From Bradysia coprophila (taxonomy: Eukaryota > Arthropoda > Insecta > Diptera > Sciaridae), in assembly GCF_014529535.1 (NCBI RefSeq), contig NW_023503501.1, positions 7,580,504-7,644,503 on the forward strand: a stretch of 64,000 nt of DNA. Direction: 5' to 3'. The stretch's first letter is position 1. Each line of letters opens with the position of its first letter. Position numbers and translations under genes: made by a program. The notes under the pieces are model-generated. The model was given only the letters and a program-made list of their open reading frames with translations. It was not told the DNA's origin and searched no databases. This document shows, in pieces, positions 21,401 through 31,795 of the stretch.

Positions 21401-24359
21401 CAAAACTCACAAAATGATAGCCGTTCATCAGTAGACGATATAACTGTGCTGCTAAATAAAGTGGCAATAAATTCACCAATTGTCAACGCAGCCGATTCCA
21501 GTAATCGTATGAAACGCAGTGCTACTTTTGAGAAATCAAACAGTGATGGTGTCAATCAGAATTCTCCGTCATTGTCTGCTGATGGATCAAATGCAAGTGG
21601 ATCGAAGTTCCAAACGACACCGGTACCTAATTTGAATGCAATCGACTCGAAGCAGGACGATCTTCCAGAAAGTAAGTTTCATTACTAATAAACCGCACGA
21701 CAGAGCTTAAATACTGTAGGCCAAGACAATTTATTGCCTAGGTCTGTGTGCCCATTGTAGAAAATCCAAATTGGTGTGAAAATAGCGAATGAAATTTCGA
21801 AACATTATTTTTACTGAGAAGCCTGTCGTACCAGACTGATTGAAAATCCCAAAATTTTAGTTGTCTGGCACCACATACCTTTCAAGAAAAATTTTATTTT
21901 TAAATTTTATTCATCAATTCGTTGCAATAACTCCATTCTGACAACAATTTGGATTTTCTACGATGTGTAACGACCGAGATATAGACGAGGGCTGCCCTTA
22001 TTAGGGACATTCTATGGCTGAGAAATAAAAGTCGTAGAACCAATGTTTCTCGTTTTGGCATAGGTTTCAGACCACTAACTAACTACTTAAATTAAACAGT
22101 TGCACAAAGACCATTATCTAGTGAACTTGCCATCTTTGACTCCTTTGAGTTAAACGTAAGAACAGAAATACTTGAATCCTTGCGCCATTTGAACATTCGA
22201 ATACTTAAAAATTACAATTTCGTCCTTCTAACGTTTAATCGTCCAATGTATGAAGTGTTAGTTGAAATCTTGATTCGAACTGACTAAAGAACTTTTAAAT
22301 GGACTCTACCGTTCATACCATTCAAATACCATAAAACACGTAATGATTTACAAGGTCAATAGATGACTCATACCATGTCCTAGTCGTAACATGACTTTCC
22401 CCTTTCTGTTTATATTATTTTATGTGACTCAACATTGCAGCAAGTTTTCTCGCTAGTGACGTTTTCATTCAAACATTCTCTCTCATTCATATCGTTTTGT
22501 TGTGTATGGCATTCCCCTCTCAAACTTTCTCTTCTATATGGTAAAAACGTACAAAAGAGAACGCAACATATTGTTCATTGTATTACGTTTGTTCCAGTCT
22601 TCAATTGTGTCAATCTGTGTGTCGTATGTGTAGTCAACTTTTTTTGTTGGTAATTTTCAATTCACAAATTTTCCGATGAATAAAAATCGAATTTTAATTT
22701 TTGTTAATTAGTTATTGGTACTGTCGATGCTCGTTCATGTACAGAATCTGTTGAAGTTGTTGCAACTGTTCGTCTATTGATAACAAAAAAAAAAATTGTT
22801 CATGTTTTTCCGTGTCACCATTGTCTGACAGTTCTCTGCGATGGTATGTGGGAAAAAAATATAATTAAAAAAACCCACATACGATGAATGTGTGTTTGAG
22901 ACTGAAACTTTTTTTCACACTGGACCTGTATGTGAATGAGCTAACAGTAGTGGCAATGAAAACTTACAGAAGAAAAAAATAATTTGTCAATGAACTCTTC
23001 GAATTGATTTTATTATTCGTCTATTAACAGTGGTGCTGAGCCCAAACGATTTTGATTTTCTGCAATCACGAGGTGGAAAAAAGACCGATTCAGAAGAGGA
23101 TCGCCGTAATTCACTACTATTGCGTTTTGATCCGCTGTCCGGACGCACTGTACAAAAGCAGCATCTCGCTCCGACCGAGGAAGTAGTCGAATCATCTGTG
23201 GCTACTGTTTTGGAAGACGCTAATCAACCATCCGAGAGTTCAACGAAAAACATTAGCAACGGTCAATCGTCGTCGAAAGCAGATTCGTCAACAGCCAATG
23301 CTTCCGAGATGAGTGTTAGCCTGGTTCATGATTCGAAAAGCATGGATAATGACACCACCAACTCGTTTAAGAACAACATAAAGTAATTGTTTCAGTGGTT
23401 TCCACGGTGTCCATTTTTCGAATGATTTCTGACGATGGTTTTGTTTATTACAGGGCCGATATTGCCGGTGGTGTGACGATGACCGATAAGAAAATCAAAT
23501 TTGAGTAAGTGGCCCTGATGATTCATGTTCTGTGCAATTTCTAACTAACGTTTGTCTTTCTACCGACACAGATACGCGGATGAAAATATACGAAAGAAAA
23601 TGGAAGAGTACGAGGCCACTCAGGAGATTCTCGTGAAACGGTTAGCGGAAAAGGAGAAGACCTTGGCGAAAAATTGGTAATTTTTTTTCTTTTTTCTCGC
23701 AACTTTTCTCTCAAAATCATCTTCTGTCACCAGTGCCATCATCGAGGTGTACGAAAAAACACTGGCCGAATTGGTAGCGGATAAGGAGAAGTTAACAGAT
23801 CACCATGAAGTTACCAACGAAAGACTGCGCCAGGAACGTGATATTCATCATCAGCATCTAATGTCTCTGGAAATAACGTTCTCCGATCTGCATAAGTAAG
23901 TGAAACTCGATTAGTCGTCCTTAGCTGGTGGTCACATTCGTCATAATTGAAAATTTTTCCAGAAAATACGAACGCAGCAAAGAGATTATCATGCAGCTGC
24001 GTGAGAGATACGATGTATTGAGTGAGGAGCGTGCAATGATCGATCACTTAATCAAGCAGCAGGAGTTGCGCTACGAAAAAATGAAACAGCATGCAATTGA
24101 GCAACTGGAACAGTAAGTCGATTTCGTACAATTCTACTGATAGGCTCTAACGATCACAATTCATTTCAGTGCCAACTCGACGCTGGAAGAGCAAGAGAAA
24201 AGTAATGCACGTGAAAATTCGCGGCTAAAGGCCTTACTCAAGATCGAAGAGGTGAGCCGGAACACGATGCAGGAGCAACTGTCGCAAAAGTGTAAAGAGA
24301 ACAAGGAATTAGTGAAAATCTGTGATGAATTGATTGGTGGTAGTGGTCAGAGAAGTTAA
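15470..24359 (+). CDS. tacc: TACC-domain protein, long copy (1391 aa) with expanded repeat exon
   Basis: This is the second centrosome/spindle TACC gene. Exons: 15470-15565 (ATG), 18459-18573, 18717-21671, 23031-23382, 23454-23504, 23572-23676, 23734-23895, 23963-24112 and 24170-24359 (stop). They sum to 1391 codons plus stop. The C-terminal coiled coil spans about residues 1190-1391 and again contains ENIRKKMEEYEATQEIL and ELVKICDELI. Exon 3 is 2955 bp against 969 bp in the other copy. The extra length is an acidic Ser/Glu/Ile tract with four clear units that each contain SDSLTNIxVxSVxET and a fifth decayed one. An alternative first exon lies at 18082. The large introns 15566-18458 and 21672-23030 show no other exon I can support. 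I see no frameshift or stop, so both copies look functional. Confidence 0.9.
16722..16835. mobile_element. MITE fragment with internal hairpin in TACC intron
   Basis: It shares TCACTAGGCAACA and TAGTGCGTTGGATA with the fragment at 50119-50195. It continues into a strong palindrome, GATGCTAATAYGACGAC against GTCGTCGTATTAGCATC, at 16789-16829. It lies in the first intron of the plus-strand TACC gene. Confidence 0.5.
17836..18025 (+). promoter_or_regulatory. Conserved upstream block of the downstream TACC promoter (plus copy)
   Basis: This is the counterpart, in inverted orientation, of 12119-12298. It precedes the alternative first exon and shares its CGACGCG, AGCGCTGA and GATCATGATTTTC phrases. 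It is most likely the alternative promoter and 5' UTR. Confidence 0.6.
18082..18177 (+). CDS. tacc: Alternative first coding exon of plus-strand TACC
   Basis: The exon encodes 32 residues from MEYFLSKIMKRPKSVC to a phase-0 GT donor. It is compatible with the 18459 acceptor and equivalent to 12062-11979 in the other gene. An in-frame difference of four residues (NKTD) separates the two exons. Confidence 0.75.
19240..20400 (+). repeat. Degenerate coding minisatellite inside TACC exon 3
   Basis: The repeat is in frame and encodes alternating IESxxxIE-type stretches. The core encoding SDSLTNI starts at about 19431, 19656, 19899 and 20088, so the units are 225, 243 and 189 bp, and a decayed unit follows near 20327. 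Unit lengths are multiples of three, which is why the frame survived the expansion. The minus-strand TACC exon has no such array. Confidence 0.85.
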
Positions 24360-26510
24360 ACTTTTTGAGCTGAATCACTGGAAGTAACATTTTTTTACGA
24401 TTTTTTTTTGGTTCGTTTTTCTGTTGAATTTTTTATTTTCCAATCAAAACATTTGTGATGTGAATTCAAATAAGTTCTCGTCGTCGCTGAAGCGTCCGAA
24501 GCTATTTGCATTGCATAGTTGATGGATAAAAGTGAGAATTGTGTGGTCAATGTCTGTGGCTAGCGACCAGTGAATATGGGAAAGACATGGATAGATAACT
24601 TGGTTACAAAAAAAATTCTTTTTATGAAAAATTGTAGTTTTTAAGCTTAGGTCTAAGTTTCGTTTCTTTTTTAAACTAAATTTAATGTTGTTGCTCTCTT
24701 CAGAATTCGCTTATTTATTTAAAACAAAAATTCATTTCAAAAACGTAACGGTGTACTGTGGGATTAATAACGTGCTAATACAATTTCATTTAACAATAAT
24801 TTACGGCATTTTGTGTGGACAATCGTTCGGGCGCGAAACCCTTATTTTTGTCGTTGATGTCGGTTCTGACTGTTTTTTGACTGCTAAATTCAGAACGCAA
24901 CCCCAATCAAGTTAAGGAACTCTTATTTTGCATAGTTAAAATGCAGAGAAATCCATCGAAACTTGTTAAGTTCAGTTAAGTGTGGGTTGGACTAAGCCTT
25001 GCACCTAAGACTTCATTGGGCCTGTGGTGCGTGCCGACTTACGTTAGATTATATTCACGCAGCTCAATGAACAGTGTTCATGAATTGAAGAATATTATTG
25101 GGATGGATACCCTCTATGCCCTGTATGTTATACCCACTTAAATGTCTGGTTCTGGCCATAATGTAGGCTGGAAATTTACTCAGAAAATATCCTCCGGTCT
25201 CATTTTTTGCACATACGAAAACTTGCTATTCCTGTGATGTTCAGTTGCCAGCCCCTATTTATGGAAAATTGATTTCCCGAGATTTTTCAAAATTTGCCAA
25301 AAATATGCCCTGGCAAGTGCCGTTTGCAGTGTCCTGTAAGTATCCCTGTTAGTCGTTTCAGATTTTGACTGCTGAGTACGAATAGAACCAACTGTTCACC
25401 CTTCTTATTTGGACGATTTTTGTCAGTTAGACTTAGAGACCTCACTAACAGCCCTTTACAGCCAATAACAAGTACAGTCTGGACCATATCAGCTTAACGT
25501 GACTTCCGAACTACGTCTCGAAGTATGCAAATACTCGTTGAAGAAAGTTAGGCGCCTAAATGTAGGCTAGACATTATGCACACGAATTTATTCCACGTTA
25601 TACGAGTCATTCACTGTGTACTTCGTTGCAGCCACCAAACTCACTGCAACTGCCCAAATAATGAAGTTTTAGTGAACTTTAGGACGTTACAAATGCGATA
25701 TAATTGGTAATTGGAGCCGAACCCCGAACATTTATGTGGAAAGCTAGTACGTAACCACATCGTCATCGCGTCCATCGTCCAGACAAGTCCAGAATTTTTG
25801 TTCCAACCTGACTTTAATTTTCATAAAATTTTTGTAGCGAAGACTTACAGTTAAAGTCAACTAAATTTGTGTCTAATTTTACTTCAGCTGCTCATACAAA
25901 CTGTCAGTACGTTCTTTGATGGGTTATCTTTTACACACACGTAAGATAATGATAAAATCGTGGAAACGATATAAGTGGATCTGATGGTGAAACAGCTGAA
26001 TCAAACTTAGATATAAATTTGGTTGACTTTGACTGTAGATCGTAAACGAATGACTTTCTGTTCAAAAATTGATTGAACCATATTTGCCAGTAAAGACAAA
26101 AAAATCTATCCAATGAAATGTACGATTTGATCGATCGTCATGAATGCACCGAACAATTTCTAGTGACGGCAGTTGCTCGTTCAGCTAAATTATGTTTGAT
26201 CTACAAAACTTAATGAGATGAATGAATATACATCAGCAGTTGGTTCTAGCATTTTTCAGACATATGATCTCAGTTAGAATCTCTCATAGTAAAGCGAAAC
26301 GACAGTGTATTGGAAGTAAATGTAGTACTGAGGTCTGATATATGAGAATTTCTGCGATCAACATGATGAAATCAATTGCAGAAAATTGGATTTCCAGTTT
26401 GTCATTAAGCAGGAGATTTCAGATGCTACTCAACTCAGTCAAGTGTTTGATCTCACGCAGTTTTGTGTCGAATGCGCGTTACAAAGAAGTTTGTCCGTTT
26501 GTTTAGGGAA
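24360..26510. other. 3' flank of TACC and intergenic region
   Basis: The first few hundred bases are probably the 3' UTR of the plus-strand TACC gene. Beyond that I see only AT-rich DNA. A fragment with GCGCCTAAATGTAGGCTAG at about 25550 matches the arms of the element at 26518-26762. No open frame here has recognisable homology. Confidence 0.45.
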
Positions 26511-26517
26511 TAATTTA

Positions 26518-26762
26518 AGAGCAATGGACCCTTTGCAAATTTGTAGCCTACATTTAGGCGGATAAATGTTCTCTTTTTGATGATTTCTCTGAACTAAAAT
26601 CTTATTTGAGGAAAAAGGAAAAAGTGGTTTGTGAGTCATAACTTAACCCACTTGGAGAAACATTTGCAGATTGTGTAAATTTATGTAAATGTGTAATTCA
26701 GAGAAATCATCAAAAAACGAATATTTTTCGCCTAAATGTAGCCCACAAATTTCCATTGCTCT
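26518..26762. mobile_element. MITE-like element with ~80-bp terminal inverted repeats
   Basis: The ends AGAGCAATGG and CCATTGCTCT are the tips of long inverted arms. Both arms contain GCCTACATTTAGGCG-type sequence and GATGATTTCTCTGAA or its complement. The short open frames on the minus strand here are by-products of the repeat. Confidence 0.7.
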
Positions 26763-27299
26763 AACCTTTACAATTAAATCCAATTTCGTTACGATTTTCA
26801 CGGTACATACTTTGTCATAATTCATTTCATTGCAAGTCAATAATAATGTATGGTTAATTACAAGGCAATTGTAGGATAACATATAGTCCACCCTAACGGG
26901 AATAATCTAGTTTGTAGTTCCTTAAACTGAATATATTTGTATATTATTGAAATATTATCGAAATATTATCGATAAAAATGCATAAACACACCGCCTAATA
27001 CACTCCACTCCCACATTATTATAATACGTAGAGGTTGGATTCTCTGGAATTTTCGTCACATTGCCCGGGATTTGTTTATTTTCATCACAAGGTTGGCTTA
27101 GTTTGATTTCAAAATTTAAAGATTAATCAGTAGTCAAGGTCAGTAATACCTTAATGTGAAATTATTGGTTGACAGGTATGTTGCTTCCACCCTAATATAA
27201 ACATCGATCTTGATGAATGTTATTGTCGATCGTGATAACCTATACCTTCTGATTTGACGAAGAATCCAGTCTCTATTTAATCATAATCAAGCAAAAGAC

Positions 27300-27515
27300 C
27301 AAGGCTCTGAAAGAACAGGTTAAGACATCTTTGAGTTGATCAATAAGAGACAGTGCCCTGTACATTCTCCACGAATTTAGAACAGAAAATTCTTTTCTGT
27401 GTACTAAAATTTTGGGTGTACCAAATTTTCTGTGTACTAAAAGCCACACTACTGTTCAAATTTTTGGTGCCAGATGCCGTCGTAGGTGTCTTCACCTGTT
27501 CTTTGAGAGGCTTTG
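27300..27515. mobile_element. MITE-like element, AAAGAACAGGTKAAGACA ends
   Basis: Terminal inverted repeats of about 28 bp, CAAGGCTCTGAAAGAACAGG on the left and its near complement on the right, flank a body with its own imperfect inverted TTTTCTGTGTACTAAAA motifs. Related single ends occur at about 37343 and 38303 (AAGGTTCTGGAAGAACAGG), so the family is dispersed in this window. Confidence 0.65.
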
Positions 27516-28369
27516 CAAAATACACATTTAAACTATAAATAAAAGGAAAGAAGATGAAGAAGAAAACATTATTTTTCTATCAATAAAATTGGACGGCAAA
27601 ACAAAACGTAATGTTGCACTGGAAAAGTAGTGAAATAATTTCTTAAATTTATTTTAAAAAAATGTAAAAATTGAATGCATAAAACAAAAAATCTCGAAAT
27701 TAATCGCAATAATGATTCCATTGTTACATAAAACAATTAAAAGAAAATGCTTAATTAACACGAGTTTTACTTATCTGCGAAAGGTGTCCGTTTACAAACC
27801 ATAAAGAGCGGTTGGGAAACTCAGATAGAGTCACAAAATTGAAAGAAAAATTGAAGATATTGAAGATATCTACAAAAGAGAAGAAATGCACGCCTTAAAT
27901 GTGATGAAAATTTGAAAAGAAAAGCCTAACGATAATATCCTCTTCGAGAGATCTTGGAGAGATCGTTCAGTGCCGTGGCCAGACTCCAAAGTTTGAACTA
28001 ACGCTAGAAGAAGAAAAAAACAAAAATTTGTTTGGGAACAATTACAAAAATTTTATCCCAGCTGCGGCTTCGGCAATGAGATCGTTGAATAAACATCTAT
28101 TGAATCGAGGACAAGATGGATCTGCTAATGGAACGAGCTTTAAGTAATATCTTGAGGGTATGCCTATGTGTTTACGTCTGTATATAAAGAATTGATTTCT
28201 AAGATGCCAATACTTCGATACCTTACAAAAGCTTCATCTACTTGTTTCATGCAATTGATTGCAAATTATTATTTACTAAATTTGGTCCCTTTTTCTCAAT
28301 ATCAGGTCGTGGTATTAGGGCCACCTCTTCACGGAACATTTGTGGATTTCGATAAAGGCTGTGGAACTT
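27516..28369. other. Intergenic region, nothing recognised
   Basis: The region is AT-rich. A frame at 28168-28401 was examined and carries no recognisable domain. No repeats stand out before 28370. Confidence 0.4.
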
Positions 28370-28985
28370 ATAATATAGCTGCAAGATTTATAAAAATATA
28401 GCTACTGAACGCATATTCTATTAATGTTGGTAATTTCCGTGCAATATGAGTTACACAACTATATTATGGATCACACAGCTATATTATGCACCGACAACAC
28501 ATGTTATAGCTAGGATTTGCATATTGTGGCTGTGTACTCTATATCATAGCTGTGTAACGCATATTTGACGTATGAAAAATATAGCTGTGGGCTGCATATC
28601 AGAAAATGTATGGGACCATGCATTCAAGTCATCCGTGCTGATGTTCAATGTTAATAGATAAAGAAAAATCGCACCAAAAACTGTTCTAAAATAGCTTAGC
28701 TGATTATAATGAGGTTTCATCATCAGGTTAATAGTAACGCCTCTTCAATACTCAGAATCCGTAGAAACACAGACGAATGAAAATATCAGAAAATTCACTA
28801 CATTAGAAACGAATTAAGTAATTAGCCAAGTATTGCTCCTAAAAATCAAAATCGTCACAGAAAATAATTGAATTGGCGATTCTTCATGCAATTTCAATTC
28901 ACTTTCTTTCAGAACCTAAAACCATTCTCCAAGTGACAACTGACAACTCACCAAACTAAAAATGCTAAATATAAAAACTGCACAC

Positions 28986-29337
28986 TAGGGATGGGAGGCG
29001 TTCAAAATTATCGATAATATCAATCGAAAGAAATTATCGATAATTGATTAATCATATCGTTATCGATAATTATCGAAATTCAATAATTATCAAAATATCG
29101 ATATTTTGATATTTATCTGAAAATTCATGTTAATATACCGATATATCGATAAATATCGGATTTTCGGACCGAAATATCGATATATCGAATTATCGATATC
29201 TTGATAATTATCAAAATATCAATAATTATCGATTATCGATATTTTTTTTGATAATTTTCGATAAAAAAAAGTCGATAATTATCGATTATCGATAATTGAT
29301 AATTATCGATAATCATTTTCATTATCGCCCATGCCTA
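28986..29337. mobile_element. hAT-like MITE filled with TATCGATA repeats
   Basis: The 8-bp target duplication CTGCACAC lies at 28978-28985 and 29338-29345. The ends are TAGGGATGGG and CCCATGCCTA. Almost the whole 352-bp body consists of overlapping ATTATCGATAAT palindromes. There is no coding capacity, so mobility would need a hAT transposase in trans. Confidence 0.85.
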
Positions 29338-29448
29338 CTGCACACTTGACTGCGGCTGTGTGCTGCATAATATAGCTGCAGAATTTATATTGTGGTAGCA
29401 ACGCTTCGAAATAAGAACGTGTTGAAGCACAAGCAAAGTTAGCACAAC

Positions 29449-29520
29449 AGCAGCATAGGTGACGGTCGGATTCTCGGGTTAAGCATCAATCGGCGCGGTT
29501 AGTGCTTAGATGGGTGACCG
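29449..29520 (+). pseudogene. 5S rRNA-derived fragment (copy 1)
   Basis: The segment GTTAAGCATCAATCGGCGCG followed by GTTAGTGCTTAGATGGGTGACCG matches the internal-promoter half of 5S rRNA (box A, intermediate element and box C). The 5' part is diverged and the 3' third of 5S is absent, with an A-rich sequence following. It is not a functional 5S gene. It may be a retroposed copy or the head of a 5S-derived SINE. A related copy lies at 41846-41925. Confidence 0.7.
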
Positions 29521-29954
29521 CAAAATTCATGAAAGTTTAGAAAAAAAAATTATTTCTTGTGATAGATTTGAAATGCGGCTCACAGCTATAATATAAGTTA
29601 CACAGCTATTTTAACTACAATCTTCGCAATATGCATTACACAGCTATATGCCAAAAAACGGGGGTGCTAAGTCCACTTATCTCACACGTATATTGGGAAT
29701 TTATGGAAGTCGTCGTGGTATTTCGTCCATATCTGTATATTTGTACATGCTAATTTTACTGGCTTACTGAAATTTACCGAATTTTGCTGAAAATTTACTG
29801 AAATCTACCAAAAATTCAGTTTTTCAGGAAAATTTACTGAAATCTACCAAAAATTCAGTTTTTCAGTAAATTTTCGGCAAAATTTTGTAAACCTTTTACC
29901 TATAATAGGCGCTGGTTTCTATTCATTATGGATTACAATTACAATAATCGGGAC

Positions 29955-31787
29955 TAGAGGTGTGCACCGCCGATTTTACGCCGGCGCGCCGCCGATTTTT
30001 TGCTAAATTTTCGGCGCGCCGCCGCCGAAAGATTATAGCTCACGCCACCGCCGCCGCCGATTGTATTTCCGTCGCGCCGAAATTTTATACGTTTAGTGCT
30101 TTCAGCCATTTTAATGGGCGGCAATATAAACTTAAATTGAAAAATCTATACAAAAGTGTGCGCCTGAGTACAAGGTTTTAGCAAATGTTTATCTTTCTTA
30201 ATTTATAAGTCAGGTTTCTATATGCTGCTATGTTTCTATATGCGTAGAAAGGAGTTTTTTGTTAAAACATACAACTGGGGATGGTCAGATCACGCTGGCC
30301 TGGGACCGCCATCGATACCCGAGGTCGAAACAACATTTGTCTTTTCTGTATCCTCACTTAACGTGAACCCTTGGGTACGTTACTCTATTTCCTGTGCAAT
30401 GGAATGGAGCGCGGCAGACGGCAGACGACGTTTCTCTTATTGCCTGTTGATGCAGATAAGAGGAAGAAGAAAGAGAACAAAATTCAGTGCATCAGTCAAA
30501 ACTGGGTGAATACTACTGTAATTGTAAAGTGGCAAACTCAAGACCTTATGTAGAATTTGGGTGGAAAATGGCGCAAATCACATGCTTCAGGAATTTATAA
30601 AGTGGAAAATCTTTCCGGTTTCAAGTTTTTTCGTCAAAAGACGAGACACGGATATCTTTATTTTCAATTTTTAGCTGCTTTATGTACAAAATTTGGGAAA
30701 TAAAACCTTATTACCGTATGTTGATTCCACGGGGAAGAGACTGTCGATTTTGTGTCTTGCTAATCGGGATGTAATCAGAGGAATTGAGTAAGCAATCGAG
30801 CGGTCATGATACGAAACGATTTATTGTAGTGATGTACTTGATGTAAAGCTACAAATTCTGAATTCCACGAAATTAGGTTATGTACACAGTACACAGCTAA
30901 ACTATGAAAACTCACATATTGTGGTTGACTACACTTTGACAACTATGCGACACATAATCTACTTTACAGACGGAATTCTCCGGCTATGATTCGATACGAA
31001 AGAACTATTAAGTACGGCTCGCTGCGTGATCGACGATTTGTTCAATAGAAATTTCCAAATGAATCGCTTATGGGTCGTGAATTCAGCGTGACGTTGGTTT
31101 ATATTTGACGTGTCATCTGTGATGAACAAGCTGGTGCCATCTGCACATTGTAGCTGGCAGTAACACCGTAGTCTATACACTTATTACTTATAAATTTAAG
31201 TTTATCTAATTCTCTTATTTGCGAAAACTTTCTACTACGATCTCACTCCTACATCGAAGATGGACTAAAGGCAACGGGAACGGTTATTGTATAAATCGAA
31301 AGATAATAGTAGTGAGTTTGCGTAAATGACATAAATTATAAGTTAGAAATAAGAAACCTGCAAAACATCTAGTATGACGATGTGACTTAAAATTTCCAAC
31401 TTATAAGTTGACTTATAGCTTATGTGTCATTTACGCAAACTCACTAATCATTCTTGGATTCATTAAATTAGATGTTTTTAAGATAATAGGTCAGTAATTG
31501 TACATTCAAAATATAAAAGGTGAGATACGTCTCAGTTGATTCCCCTTGTATAAGTAGTTGATACTTCAGATCGCAAGATAGTAAGAATTCAGTGTTCGGA
31601 AAAAGGATTGCGCACGCTTTTTCAAATGTTTTTGCATTATTTTCGAAAGTTTAGATTTTTTGTAAATTTATCGGCGCGCCGATCGGCGCACCGCCGCCGA
31701 CTATAAATTTCGTTCGGTGCGCCGCCGCCGATCCCTTACCAGTCGGCGCACCGCCGCCGACTATTTTAAGATCGGCGCACACCTCTA
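29955..31787. mobile_element. hAT-like element with GCGCCGCCGCCGA termini (1.8 kb)
   Basis: A perfect 8-bp duplication ATCGGGAC flanks the element (29947-29954 and 31788-31795). The termini are TAGAGGTGTGCACCGCCG and the complement of TAGAGGTGTGCGCCGATC. Both subterminal regions, about 140 bp each, are GC-rich arrays of GCGCCGCCGCCGA in otherwise AT-rich DNA. The interior has small open frames but no hAT transposase motifs that I can see, so it appears non-autonomous. A second inverted-repeat element is nested at 31311-31445. Confidence 0.85.
31311..31445. mobile_element. Nested MITE, AGTGAGTTTGCGTAAATGACA ends
   Basis: Inverted termini AGTGAGTTTGCGTAAATGAC and GTCATTTACGCAAACTCACT are identical over at least 20 bp and continue into imperfect ATAAGTTA arms. 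It sits within the 29955-31787 element and is therefore younger than it. Confidence 0.75.
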
Positions 31788-31795
31788 ATCGGGAC

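Larger units (their letters stand above)
28370..29660. repeat. CACAGCTATATTATG-rich repeat, interrupted by a hAT-like element
   Basis: Scattered direct and inverted versions of CACAGCTATATTATG and GGCTGTGT occur at 28380-28610, 29345-29400 and 29575-29660. The hAT-like element at 28986-29337 has inserted into it, because its duplicated 8-bp target CTGCACAC lies in this repeat's own sequence. A 5S-like fragment sits at 29449-29520. The outer limits are uncertain. Confidence 0.5.

Noticed and set aside
29449..29520. Functional 5S rRNA gene
   Set aside because: The 3' third is missing, the 5' part is diverged and there is no T-run terminator in place, so it is only a derived fragment.
29960..30181. 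Open frame through GCCGCC repeats as a coding Ala/Arg-rich protein
   Set aside because: It lies entirely in the subterminal array of the 29955-31787 element.
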